From: ZC4RG19 sp017577565
GTDB taxonomy: Bacteria; Actinomycetota; Acidimicrobiia; Acidimicrobiales; VFJN01
Direction of reading: 5' to 3'
NCBI GenBank assembly: GCA_047459075.1
Contig: VSCH01000003.1
Location: 57,449 to 121,448 of the forward strand
Length of the DNA stretch: 64,000 nucleotides
In this document: piece by piece, positions 24,053 through 31,791 of the stretch
Position numbering within the stretch: position 1 is the first letter of the stretch
How the letters are laid out: every line of letters starts with the position of its first letter
Position numbers and translations under genes: made by a program
The notes under the pieces: generated by a model
What the model was told of the DNA's origin: nothing
Database searches by the model: none
What the model saw: the letters and a program-made list of their open reading frames with translations, nothing else

Positions 24053-25825
24053 GTGGGTCCCGTCACCGAGCACTACGAGGATCGCGAGGTCTCGCCGGAG
24101 CGTGGGCACATGTCCCTCGAGGAGCAGGTCCGGGCGCTCGAGGAGGAGGTGCAGGCCCTGCGCCGTCGCCTCCAGGACGCCCCGAAGCGGGTCCGCACGC
24201 TCGAGGAGCGGCTCCTCGAGACCAAGGGCCAGCTGGCGCAGGCCGTCGCCCAGAACGAGAAGCTCACCTACACGCTGCGTGAGGCGCGCGACCACATCAG
24301 CGCGCTCCGCGAGGAGGTCGACAAGCTCACCCAGCCGCCGTCGGCCTACGGCACGCTGCTCGGGCGCAACGACGACGGCACGGTGGACGTCTACTCGGGC
24401 GGCCGCAAGATGCGCGTCGCCGTCCACCCCGCCATCGACCCCGAGCAGCTGGTCCGGGGCTGCGAGGTCGTCCTCAACGAGTCCCTCAACGTCGTGATGG
24501 CCCGCACGCCCGAGCAGACGGGCGAGGTCGTCACCATCAAGGAGGTGCTCGAGGACGGCCACCGGGCGATCATCCTCGGGCGCGCCGACGAGGAGCGCGT
24601 CTGCGACCTGGCCGAGCCCCTGGTGGGGGAGCGGCTGCGGTCGGGCGACTCGGTGCTCATGGACGCGCGCTCGGGCCTGCTGCTCGAGAAGCTGCCGCGC
24701 CCGGAGGTCGAGGAGCTCGTCCTCGAGGAGGTCCCCGACGTCACCTACGCCGACATCGGCGGCCTCGACGAGCAGATCGAGCAGATCGCCGACGCGGTCG
24801 AGCTCCCGTTCCTGCACCAGGAGCTGTACGCCGAGCACAAGCTGCCGGCCCCCAAGGGCATCCTGCTCTACGGGCCGCCCGGCTGCGGCAAGACGCTCAT
24901 CGCCAAGGCCGTCGCCAACAGCCTGGCCACCAAGGTCGGGGCGAAGTCGGGCGACAAGAACGCGAAGAGCTACTTCCTCAACATCAAGGGCCCGGAGCTC
25001 CTCAACAAGTACGTCGGGGAGACCGAGCGGCAGATCCGCCTCGTGTTCCAGCGGGCCCGGGAGAAGTCCGAGGAGGGCTGGCCGGTCATCGTCTTCTTCG
25101 ACGAGATGGACTCGATGTTCCGCACCCGCGGGTCGGGCATCAGCTCCGACGTCGAGTCGACGATCGTCCCCCAGCTCCTGGCCGAGATCGACGGCGTCGA
25201 GTCGCTGCGGAACGTCATCGTCATCGGCGCCTCCAACCGCGAGGACCTCATCGACCCGGCCATCCTGCGGCCGGGCCGCCTCGACGTGAAGATCAAGATC
25301 GAGCGGCCGAACGAGGCCGCGGCGGCCCAGATCTTCTCGCGCTACCTCACGCCCGACCTGCCCCTCGACGAGGAGACCGTCCGCGACCTCGGCGGCGGCG
25401 ACCCGGAGAAGGCGGTGCAGGCGATGATCGAGCGCACCGTCGAGGAGATGTACCGGACCGACAAGGACAACGAGTTCCTCGAGGTCACCTACCAGAACGG
25501 TGACAAGGAGGTCATGTACTTCAAGGACTTCGCCTCCGGGGCGATGATCGAGAACATCGTCCGCCGGGCGAAGAAGCTGGCCATCAAGCGGTACCTCGCC
25601 GGGGGCCCGAAGGGCATCCGCCTCTCCGACCTCGTCGACTCCATCCACCAGGAGTACAAGGAGCACGAGGACCTGCCCAACACGACCAACCCGGACGACT
25701 GGGCGAAGATCTCGGGCAAGAAGGGCGAGCGCATCGTCTACGTCCGCACGATCGTCAACCGGGAGGACGGCGGGGCCGCCGGCGGCCGGGCCATCGAGCG
25801 GGTCGCCACCGGCCAGTACCTCTGA
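24053..25825 (+). CDS. mpa: Proteasomal AAA+ ATPase Mpa/ARC
   Basis: A 590-residue hexameric unfoldase that binds Pup on substrates and feeds them into the 20S core. Layout: N-terminal coiled coil (~20-95) that recognises Pup, two OB-type subdomains (~97-225), AAA+ module with Walker A GPPGCGKT at 274-281, Walker B FFDEMDS (~349-354), and arginine-finger region ILRPGRLD. It ends GQYL, the conserved tail that docks on the proteasome alpha ring. GTG start with GCGAGGAG directly upstream; ATG 24110 is an unlikely alternative because it would trim the coil. Confidence 0.97.
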   Translation: MGPVTEHYEDREVSPERGHMSLEEQVRALEEEVQALRRRLQDAPKRVRTLEERLLETKGQLAQAVAQNEKLTYTLREARDHISALREEVDKLTQPPSAYGTLLGRNDDGTVDVYSGGRKMRVAVHPAIDPEQLVRGCEVVLNESLNVVMARTPEQTGEVVTIKEVLEDGHRAIILGRADEERVCDLAEPLVGERLRSGDSVLMDARSGLLLEKLPRPEVEELVLEEVPDVTYADIGGLDEQIEQIADAVELPFLHQELYAEHKLPAPKGILLYGPPGCGKTLIAKAVANSLATKVGAKSGDKNAKSYFLNIKGPELLNKYVGETERQIRLVFQRAREKSEEGWPVIVFFDEMDSMFRTRGSGISSDVESTIVPQLLAEIDGVESLRNVIVIGASNREDLIDPAILRPGRLDVKIKIERPNEAAAAQIFSRYLTPDLPLDEETVRDLGGGDPEKAVQAMIERTVEEMYRTDKDNEFLEVTYQNGDKEVMYFKDFASGAMIENIVRRAKKLAIKRYLAGGPKGIRLSDLVDSIHQEYKEHEDLPNTTNPDDWAKISGKKGERIVYVRTIVNREDGGAAGGRAIERVATGQYL

Positions 25826-25865
25826 CCTGCCGCGCACGCGCACGTGACCTGCTAGGTAGGGCCAC

Positions 25866-26270
25866 GTGCGCGTGCGCGGGCTGACGGAGACCAGGGAGGG
25901 GCGCTTCGTCCTCATCGCGGTCGTGGGCGGCACGCTCATGATCGCCCTGGCGGTGGCCAACCTCCTGCTCGCGGGGGCCTCGGACTCGGCGGCCGACGAC
26001 GCCCGCCGGATCCTCCGCCGCGAGCTCTCGACGGTCTCCGACGAGGAGATCGCCGACTACCCGGACTCGGCCGACGAGATCGAGGCCCTCGCGGCCCGGG
26101 CGTTGCGGGGCCGGGCCGGGACCCGGGTGCTCGGCACCCTGCGCCCGGAGGGCGACGACGAGGTCGTGGTCGTCGTCGAGGCCGGCTGGGCCTGGCAGGC
26201 CCGGTGCGTCCACGCCGAGCTGCGGGGCGGCGCCACCGTCCTCACCTACGTGCGGGACCGGCCGTGCTGA
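25866..26270 (+). CDS. 134-residue single-pass membrane protein inside the proteasome locus
   Basis: Begins at GTG behind AGGTAGGG, with one membrane helix (~17-37, FVLIAVVGGTLMIALAVANLLL) and a C-terminal outside or inside domain that starts acidic/helical (DDARRILRRELSTVSDEEIA) and ends as beta-strands (DEVVVVVEAGWAWQARCVHA) with two cysteines. It sits 40 nt after mpa and 44 nt before dop. Mycobacteria also have a membrane-protein gene in this interval, but I cannot claim homology. Function unknown. Confidence 0.7.
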   Translation: MRVRGLTETREGRFVLIAVVGGTLMIALAVANLLLAGASDSAADDARRILRRELSTVSDEEIADYPDSADEIEALAARALRGRAGTRVLGTLRPEGDDEVVVVVEAGWAWQARCVHAELRGGATVLTYVRDRPC

Positions 26271-26302
26271 CCGCCCACCGCGGGAGCGCTGCCACGGGCG
26301 GG

Positions 26303-26308
26303 TAGGGT
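26303..26308 (+). promoter_or_regulatory. Leaderless-type -10 (TAGGGT) of dop
   Basis: TAGGGT ends 6 nt before the dop GTG at 26315, so dop can be expressed apart from mpa. Confidence 0.6.
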
Positions 26309-26314
26309 CGTCGC

Positions 26315-27832
26315 GTGGCGTTGCGCAAGATCATCGGCGTCGAGACGGAGTTCGGCATCGTCGTGCGCGGGGCGCCCGAGTCGAACCCCATCTCCGCCTC
26401 GTCGCTGCTGATCAACGCCTACGTCCACGAGATGGCCCGCGAGACCGAGGGGTCGCGGGCCCACGCCCGGGTCGGGTGGGACTTCGAGGACGAGCACCCC
26501 GAGATCGACGCCCGGGGCTTCACCGCCGAGACGGCGATGCCGCCCGAGGTCGAGACCCACCTCGTCAACGCCGTCCTGACCAACGGCGCCCGGTACTACG
26601 TCGACCACGCCCACCCGGAGTGCTCGACCCCCGAGTGCGCGGACCCCCGGACGGTCGTGGTCTACGACAAGGCGGCCGAGCTGATCCTCCAGCGGTCGAT
26701 GCAGGCGGCGCTCTCCATCCTCCCCGAGGGCCAGGAGATCGTCGTCTACAAGAACAACTCGGACGGCAAGGGCAACAGCTACGGCTGCCACGAGAACTAC
26801 CTGATGGACCGCCAGGTGCCCTTCGGGCGGATCGTCACCCACGTCATGCCCCACTTCATCAGCCGCCAGGTGTTCACCGGGGCCGGCAAGGTGGGGTCCG
26901 AGGTCGTGGGCACGACCTCGGACGACGTGCCCTTCCAGCTCACCCAGCGAGCCGACTTCTTCGAGGAGGAGGTCGGGCTCGAGACGACCCTCAAGCGGCC
27001 GATCGTCAACACCCGCGACGAGCCCCACGCGGACGCCCAGCGCTACCGGCGGCTCCACGTCATCGTCGGCGACGCCAACCTCTCCGAGGTCGCCACCTTC
27101 CTGAAGGTGGGGACGACGGCCCTCGTGCTGGCGATGATCGAGGACGACTTCCTCACCCGCGACCTCACGCCCGCGGCGCCGGTGGCGGCCCTGCGCCGGG
27201 TGTCCTACGACCTCACGCTGCGCGAGCCGATCGAGCTGGTCGACGGCACGCGCATGACCGCGGTCGAGATGCAGTGGGAGTACCTCGACCGGGCGAAGAA
27301 GTACGCCGAGGAGCGGGGCCTGGACTGCCTCGGGCCGCCCGAGGTCGGTGCCGAGGTGCTGCGCCGCTGGGAGCAGGTGCTCACCGGGCTCGAGTCCGAC
27401 CCGATGTCGCTGGCCCACCAGCTCGACTGGGTCGCCAAGTACCGCCTCGTCGACGGGTACCGTGCCAAGCACGGACTGCGGTGGGACGACGACAGGTTGC
27501 GCGCCATGGACCTCCAGTACCACGACCTGCGGCCCGAGCGGGGGCTCGCCCGCCGGCTCGGCCTCGAGCGCATCACCGACGACGCCGAGGTCGAGCACGC
27601 GGTCACCGAGCCGCCCCCGGACACCCGGGCCTGGTTCCGGGGCAAGTGCCTGCAGAAGTGGGCCTCGGAGATCGTGGCCGCCAACTGGGACTCGATGGTC
27701 TTCGACGTCGGCGACGACCCGCTGCGCCGGGTCCCGATGATGGATCCGACACGTGGAACAGAGGCGCATGTGGGTAGGTTGATTGCGGAGAGCACGACGA
27801 GCGCTGAGTTGTTGGACCGGTTGGGCCAGTGA
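26315..27832 (+). CDS. dop: Deamidase/depupylase of Pup (Dop)
   Basis: A 505-residue carboxylate-amine-ligase-fold enzyme that converts the C-terminal Gln of Pup to Glu and also removes Pup from substrates. It starts VALRKIIGVETEFGI (first nucleotide-site Glu residues). The stretch ~42-75 (TEGSRAHARVGWDFEDEHPE) is the Dop-loop that separates Dop from PafA. The nucleophilic Asp is D97 in YYVDHAHPECSTPE. KNNSDGKGNSYGCHENYL and NTRDEPHADAQRYRRLHVIV are shared with PafA downstream. It precedes pup by 19 nt. Confidence 0.97.
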   Translation: MALRKIIGVETEFGIVVRGAPESNPISASSLLINAYVHEMARETEGSRAHARVGWDFEDEHPEIDARGFTAETAMPPEVETHLVNAVLTNGARYYVDHAHPECSTPECADPRTVVVYDKAAELILQRSMQAALSILPEGQEIVVYKNNSDGKGNSYGCHENYLMDRQVPFGRIVTHVMPHFISRQVFTGAGKVGSEVVGTTSDDVPFQLTQRADFFEEEVGLETTLKRPIVNTRDEPHADAQRYRRLHVIVGDANLSEVATFLKVGTTALVLAMIEDDFLTRDLTPAAPVAALRRVSYDLTLREPIELVDGTRMTAVEMQWEYLDRAKKYAEERGLDCLGPPEVGAEVLRRWEQVLTGLESDPMSLAHQLDWVAKYRLVDGYRAKHGLRWDDDRLRAMDLQYHDLRPERGLARRLGLERITDDAEVEHAVTEPPPDTRAWFRGKCLQKWASEIVAANWDSMVFDVGDDPLRRVPMMDPTRGTEAHVGRLIAESTTSAELLDRLGQ

Positions 27833-27851
27833 GCAGACGAGGTGCAGGGGC

Positions 27852-28049
27852 ATGGCTGAGCGTGAGATGAAGAGGAAGTCCACCCCCGCTCGCCAAGAGG
27901 AGGAGGTCGTCGAGGAGACGCCGGCCACCTCCGACCACGGCGAGAAGATCAAGGCCGAGCTCGACGACCTGCTGGACGAGATCGACGGCGTGCTGGAGGC
28001 CAACGCCGAGGAGTTCGTGAAGAGCTACGTCCAGAAGGGTGGGCAGTAG
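27852..28049 (+). CDS. pup: Prokaryotic ubiquitin-like protein Pup
   Basis: A 65-residue, mostly disordered modifier. It starts MAEREMKRKSTPARQEEE behind CAGGGG; the C-terminal half (ELDDLLDEIDGVLEANAEEF) forms the helix bound by the Mpa coiled coil. It ends VQKGGQ, so it is made as the Gln form that Dop must deamidate before PafA can attach it to substrate lysines. The position between dop and prcB is the standard one. Confidence 0.97.
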   Translation: MAEREMKRKSTPARQEEEVVEETPATSDHGEKIKAELDDLLDEIDGVLEANAEEFVKSYVQKGGQ

Positions 28050-28094
28050 CACCTCGCGACGGCGCGAGCTGCAGACCGGCCTGACGACGACCCG

Positions 28095-28129
28095 GACGCT
28101 TCCCCGACTCGCCGGAGCGGGGAAGCGTC
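28095..28129 (+). terminator. Strong hairpin between pup and prcB
   Basis: Twelve-base stem GACGCTTCCCCG / CGGGGAAGCGTC enclosing a small inner CTC/GAG stem, 45 nt after the pup stop and followed by CGTCGTC. It probably ends or attenuates the dop-pup transcript before the separate prcB promoter at 28204. Confidence 0.65.
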
Positions 28130-28203
28130 GTCGTCTCGGGGCCGGTGACGCCCCGGGGCCCGGGTCCGCCGGGGAGGCGGACCGCCGGCGGACGGCCAGC
28201 AGA

Positions 28204-28209
28204 TAGCCT
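28204..28209 (+). promoter_or_regulatory. Leaderless-type -10 (TAGCCT) of prcBA
   Basis: TAGCCT ends 8 nt before the prcB ATG, downstream of the pup hairpin, so the core particle genes can be transcribed independently of pup. Confidence 0.6.
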
Positions 28210-28217
28210 GCCGGCCA

Positions 28218-29063
28218 ATGACCCTGCCGATCTTTCGAGCCGACGACGATCCCGGACCGTCCTTCCTCGAGGTGCTGCGCCGGACGGGACTCGAGCCCAA
28301 CTGGGGCGAGCTGCCCCGCGACCTCGCGCCCCACGAGGTCACCCACGGCACGACCGTGGTGGCCCTGAAGTTCGCCGACGGGGTGGTGATGGCCGGTGAC
28401 CGCCGGGCGACCAGCGGCAACCTCATCTCCCACCGCACGATGGAGAAGGTCTTCCCGGCCGACCGCCACTCCGGGGTGGCCATCGCCGGCGCGGCCGGTC
28501 CGGCCATCGAGATGGTCAAGCTCTTCCAGCTGCAGCTCGAGCACTACGAGAAGGTCGAGGGCAACGAGCTGTCGATCGAGGGCAAGGCCAACCAGCTGGC
28601 CCAGATGGTCCGCGGCCACCTCCCGGCCGCCCTCCAGGGCTTCGTCGTCGTGCCGCTCTTCGCCGGCTACGACCTGCGCCGGGGGACCGGCCGCCTGTTC
28701 GAGTACGACGTCACCGGGGGGCGCTACGAGGAGAGCGAGTTCGCCGCCACCGGGTCGGGCAGCCTCCACGCCGGCACGGTCATCAAGATGAGCTACCGGC
28801 CCGACCTCGGCCGGGACGAGGCCGTCGACCTCGCCATCAGCGCCCTGTTCCACGCCGCCGACGAGGACGCCGCCACCGGCGGCCCCGACCTCGTGCGCGG
28901 CATCTACCCCGTCGTCGCCACGATCACGGCCGAGGGCTTCCGGCGCCTGCCGGACAGCGAGGTGGGCGACCGCTTCCGTGCCCTCGTCGAGCGCATGTCG
29001 CAGCCGGGCAGCACGACCACGACGGGCACCACCCCGACGATGCCCGGAGGTTCGCCCCGATGA
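28218..29063 (+). CDS. prcB: 20S proteasome beta subunit
   Basis: A 281-residue catalytic subunit. A 44-residue propeptide (ending EVTHG) is followed by the mature start TTVVALKFADGVVMAGDRRA, making T45 the N-terminal nucleophile after self-cleavage. GDRRAT and the downstream SGS segment (TGSGSLHAG) complete the active-site region. The C-terminus has a loose Thr-rich tail (STTTTGTTP). It overlaps prcA by 4 nt (ATGA) for balanced synthesis. Confidence 0.97.
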   Translation: MTLPIFRADDDPGPSFLEVLRRTGLEPNWGELPRDLAPHEVTHGTTVVALKFADGVVMAGDRRATSGNLISHRTMEKVFPADRHSGVAIAGAAGPAIEMVKLFQLQLEHYEKVEGNELSIEGKANQLAQMVRGHLPAALQGFVVVPLFAGYDLRRGTGRLFEYDVTGGRYEESEFAATGSGSLHAGTVIKMSYRPDLGRDEAVDLAISALFHAADEDAATGGPDLVRGIYPVVATITAEGFRRLPDSEVGDRFRALVERMSQPGSTTTTGTTPTMPGGSPR

Positions 29064-29860
29064 GCATGCCCTTCTACGTCGCGCCCGAGCAGTGGATGAA
29101 GGACAAGGCCGACTTCGCGCGCAAGGGCATCGCGCGGGGTCGGGCCCTCGCCGCCCTCATGTACGAGGACGGCATCCTCATCTGCGCCGAGAACTCGTCG
29201 GCGACCCTCCGCAAGATCAGCGAGATCTACGACCGCATCGCCTTCGCCGGGGCCGGCAAGTACAACGAGTACGACCGGCTGCGGATCGCCGGCGTCCGCC
29301 ACGCCGACCTCAAGGGCTACGCCTTCAGCCGCGAGGACGTCGACGCCCAGAGCCTGGCCAACGCCTACGCCCAGATGCTGGGCGACGTCTTCACCCACGA
29401 GGCCAAGCCGATGGAGGTGGAGATCCTCGTGGCCGAGGTGGGCGACGAGCCGAGCGACGACCGCCTGTTCCACATCCTCTACGACGGCACGGTCGTCGAC
29501 GAGCACGGCTTCACCGTGCTCGGCGGCGAGGCCGACACGATCAGCGCCCGCCTGAAGGAGAGCTACACGGCGGGGCGGTCCCTGGTCGAGGCCGTGCGCA
29601 CCGCGGTCGCGGCCCTCGCCGGCCCCGAGCGCACCCTCGAGCCAAAGGACCTCGAGGTCGCCGTCCTCAGCCGGCGCAACGGCCGGCGGGCCTTCCGGCG
29701 GCTCACCGACGAGGAGCTGGCCGAGGCGCTGCGGGGCGGGGAGGTCGAGGCGACCGGCCGGCCGGGCGTGCCCCCGGCCGAGGCCACCGCGCCCGAGGCC
29801 GGCCCGGCGGGGGAGGAGCCCGGCGGCGAGGGCACGGGCGCCGAGGGCACCGAGGGCTGA
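29060..29860 (+). CDS. prcA: 20S proteasome alpha subunit
   Basis: A 266-residue non-catalytic ring subunit that forms the gate and the docking surface for Mpa. It starts MSMPFYVAPEQWMKDKADFA, with the N-terminal gate helix and the RKGIARGRALAALMYEDGIL core. The last ~40 residues are a disordered Ala/Glu/Gly-rich tail (GEEPGGEGTGAEGTEG). ATG start inside the prcB stop. Confidence 0.97.
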   Translation: MSMPFYVAPEQWMKDKADFARKGIARGRALAALMYEDGILICAENSSATLRKISEIYDRIAFAGAGKYNEYDRLRIAGVRHADLKGYAFSREDVDAQSLANAYAQMLGDVFTHEAKPMEVEILVAEVGDEPSDDRLFHILYDGTVVDEHGFTVLGGEADTISARLKESYTAGRSLVEAVRTAVAALAGPERTLEPKDLEVAVLSRRNGRRAFRRLTDEELAEALRGGEVEATGRPGVPPAEATAPEAGPAGEEPGGEGTGAEGTEG

Positions 29861-29887
29861 GCCGGCCCGCCGGCCGGCGCCCGGCAG

Positions 29888-30217
29888 CTACCAGGCCACC
29901 GCCACGAGGCGGGCGGCCAGCACCGCCGCCACCAGGAGCACGCCGCCCAGGACCAGCCACAGGGCCGGCGGCGCCCGGTCGGCGGCCGACGCCGGCGCGA
30001 CGAGGTCCTCGGGCGCCAGGTGGGCGGCCACGACCTCCCGTGCCCGCTCGACGTCCTCCGCGGTCACCAGCACCTCGACCGGCCCCACCGGGTAGGGGCC
30101 GTCGACGTTGCCCCGCAGCTGCCACACGATGCCCTCGGCGCCCAGGTGGGCGGCCAGCACCCGTGCGACGACGGGGCTCGTCGTCGTGGTCAGCGGCACC
30201 ATGGGCCCGATCGTCAC
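29888..30217 (-). CDS. DUF2007-type small protein with C-terminal membrane helix
   Basis: A 109-residue protein: an N-terminal DUF2007-like alpha/beta domain (~7-72; SPVVARVLAAHLGAEGIVWQ, EVLVTAEDVERAREVVAAHL) and a single C-terminal helix (LWLVLGGVLLVAAVLAARLV). DUF2007 proteins are called putative signal transducers without firm evidence. The GTG at 30217 is chosen because a TACCGT hexamer ends 7 nt before it; GTG 30223 and ATG 30202 are alternatives. It is divergent from the pafA leader and convergent with prcA. Confidence 0.75.
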   Translation of the reverse strand: MTIGPMVPLTTTTSPVVARVLAAHLGAEGIVWQLRGNVDGPYPVGPVEVLVTAEDVERAREVVAAHLAPEDLVAPASAADRAPPALWLVLGGVLLVAAVLAARLVAVAW

Positions 30218-30224
30218 CGGCACG

Positions 30225-30230
30225 ACGGTA
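30225..30230 (-). promoter_or_regulatory. Leaderless-type -10 (TACCGT) of the DUF2007 gene
   Basis: On the minus strand TACCGT ends 7 nt before the GTG at 30217. Confidence 0.45.
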
Positions 30231-30315
30231 CCGGCACCCGGCGCCCGCGCGCCGCGCGTGCGCCCTGGTCGGGCCCACTCGGCGCGGTGTCGGCCCCACT
30301 CGGGCGGGACGGCGG

Positions 30316-30321
30316 TAGCGT
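30316..30321 (+). promoter_or_regulatory. Predicted -10 (TAGCGT) of the pafA transcript
   Basis: TAGCGT ends 6 nt before a short ATG frame and 55 nt before the pafA ATG. Confidence 0.5.
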
Positions 30322-30327
30322 GCGGGC

Positions 30328-30366
30328 ATGGCAGCGCGGTCCGGCAGAACGGCCGGTGGGCACTAG
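30328..30366 (+). CDS. Possible 12-codon leaderless upstream peptide of pafA
   Basis: The frame ATG ... TAG encodes MAARSGRTAGGH and stops 10 nt before the pafA start. The TAGCGT hexamer 6 nt before it has the geometry seen at leaderless genes here, so ribosomes may load on this mini-frame first and reinitiate at pafA. This could be chance, as any short frame might be. Confidence 0.35.
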   Translation: MAARSGRTAGGH

Positions 30367-30376
30367 GGGTCGAAGG

Positions 30377-31735
30377 ATGGATCGGCGCATCTTCGGCCTG
30401 GAGAACGAGTACGGCGTCACCTGCACGCTGCGGGGGCAGCGCCGGCTCAGCCCGGACGAGGTGGCCCGGTACCTGTTCCGGCGCGTCGTGTCGTGGGGGC
30501 GGTCGAGCAACGTCTTCCTGGCCAACGGCGCCCGGCTCTACCTGGACGTCGGCAGCCACCCCGAGTACGCCACGCCCGAGTGCGACTCGATCCTCGACCT
30601 CGTCACCCACGACAAGGCGGGGGAGCGCATCCTCGAGCAGCTGCTGGTGTCGGCCGAGGCCCGCCTGCGCGAGGAGGGCATCCGGGGCGTCATCTACCTG
30701 TTCAAGAACAACACCGACTCGGCCGGCAACTCCTACGGCTGCCACGAGAACTACCTGACGTCCCGGCGCGACGACTTCTCGCACTACGCCGAGGTGCTCA
30801 TCCCGTTCTTCGTGTCGCGCCAGATCTACGCCGGGGCCGGCAAGGTGCTGCAGACGGCCCGGGGCGCCATGTACTGCATCGCCCAGCGGGCCGAGCACAT
30901 CTGGGAGGGCGTGTCCTCGGCCACCACCCGCAGCCGGCCGATCATCAACACCCGGGACGAGCCCCACGCGGACGCCGAGCGCTACCGGCGGCTCCACGTC
31001 ATCGTCGGCGACTCGAACATGAGCGAGTACGCGACGTTCCTCAAGGTCGGGGCCACCTCGATCCTCCTGCGGATGCTCGAGGACCCGTCGTTCGTGCTGC
31101 GGGACATGACCCTCGAGAACCCGATCCGCGCCATCCGCGAGATCAGCCACGACCTGACCTGCCGCCGGACGGTGCGGCTCGCCAACGGCCGGGAGGCGTC
31201 GGCCCTCGACATCCAGAGCGAGTACCTCAACCGGGCCAAGCGCTACGCCGAGACCAAGGGCCTGTCCCCGCTCGAGGAGAAGGCGCTGGCCATGTGGGAG
31301 TACTGCCTGACCGGCCTGGAGTCCGACCCGTTCAAGCTCGACCGGGAGGTCGACTGGGTCATCAAGCACAAGCTCATCGAGTCCTACGCCCAGCGGCACT
31401 CGCTGCCGCTGAGCCACCCCAAGGTGGCCCTCATCGACCTGCAGTACCACGACGTCAACCGCGAGCGGGGCCTCTTCTACCGGCTCCAGGCCCGCGACAT
31501 GGTCGAGCGGGTGACCACCGACGAGGCCATCGCCGAGGCGGTCGAGACGCCGCCGCAGACGACCCGGGCCCGCCTGCGGGGCGAGTTCATCCGCCGGGCC
31601 AAGGAGCGCAAGCGCGACTACACCGTCGACTGGGTCCACCTGAAGCTGAACGACCAGGCGCAGCGCACCGTGCTGTGCAAGGACCCGTTCAAGGCCCGCG
31701 ACGAGCGGGTCGAGCGCCTGATCGCCAGCCTCTGA
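30377..31735 (+). CDS. pafA: Pup-protein ligase PafA
   Basis: A 452-residue ligase that phosphorylates the C-terminal Glu of Pup and joins it to substrate lysines. It begins MDRRIFGLENEYGVTCTLRG; the catalytic Asp is D57 in LYLDVGSHPEYATPE. It lacks the Dop-loop, which distinguishes it from dop upstream. Shared blocks include FKNNTDSAGNSYGCHENYL and NTRDEPHADAERYRRLHVIV, with a C-terminal domain ending FKARDERVERLIASL. AGGGG lies 7 nt before the ATG. Confidence 0.97.
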   Translation: MDRRIFGLENEYGVTCTLRGQRRLSPDEVARYLFRRVVSWGRSSNVFLANGARLYLDVGSHPEYATPECDSILDLVTHDKAGERILEQLLVSAEARLREEGIRGVIYLFKNNTDSAGNSYGCHENYLTSRRDDFSHYAEVLIPFFVSRQIYAGAGKVLQTARGAMYCIAQRAEHIWEGVSSATTRSRPIINTRDEPHADAERYRRLHVIVGDSNMSEYATFLKVGATSILLRMLEDPSFVLRDMTLENPIRAIREISHDLTCRRTVRLANGREASALDIQSEYLNRAKRYAETKGLSPLEEKALAMWEYCLTGLESDPFKLDREVDWVIKHKLIESYAQRHSLPLSHPKVALIDLQYHDVNRERGLFYRLQARDMVERVTTDEAIAEAVETPPQTTRARLRGEFIRRAKERKRDYTVDWVHLKLNDQAQRTVLCKDPFKARDERVERLIASL

Positions 31736-31776
31736 CCGCCGCCGTCCGCCCGGCCGCGGGCACCCGCCGGGGGCGC

Positions 31777-31782
31777 TACGTT
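31777..31782 (+). promoter_or_regulatory. Leaderless-type -10 (TACGTT) of the DUF3866 gene
   Basis: Ends 9 nt before the ATG at 31792. Confidence 0.4.
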
Positions 31783-31791
31783 CGGCGCCCG

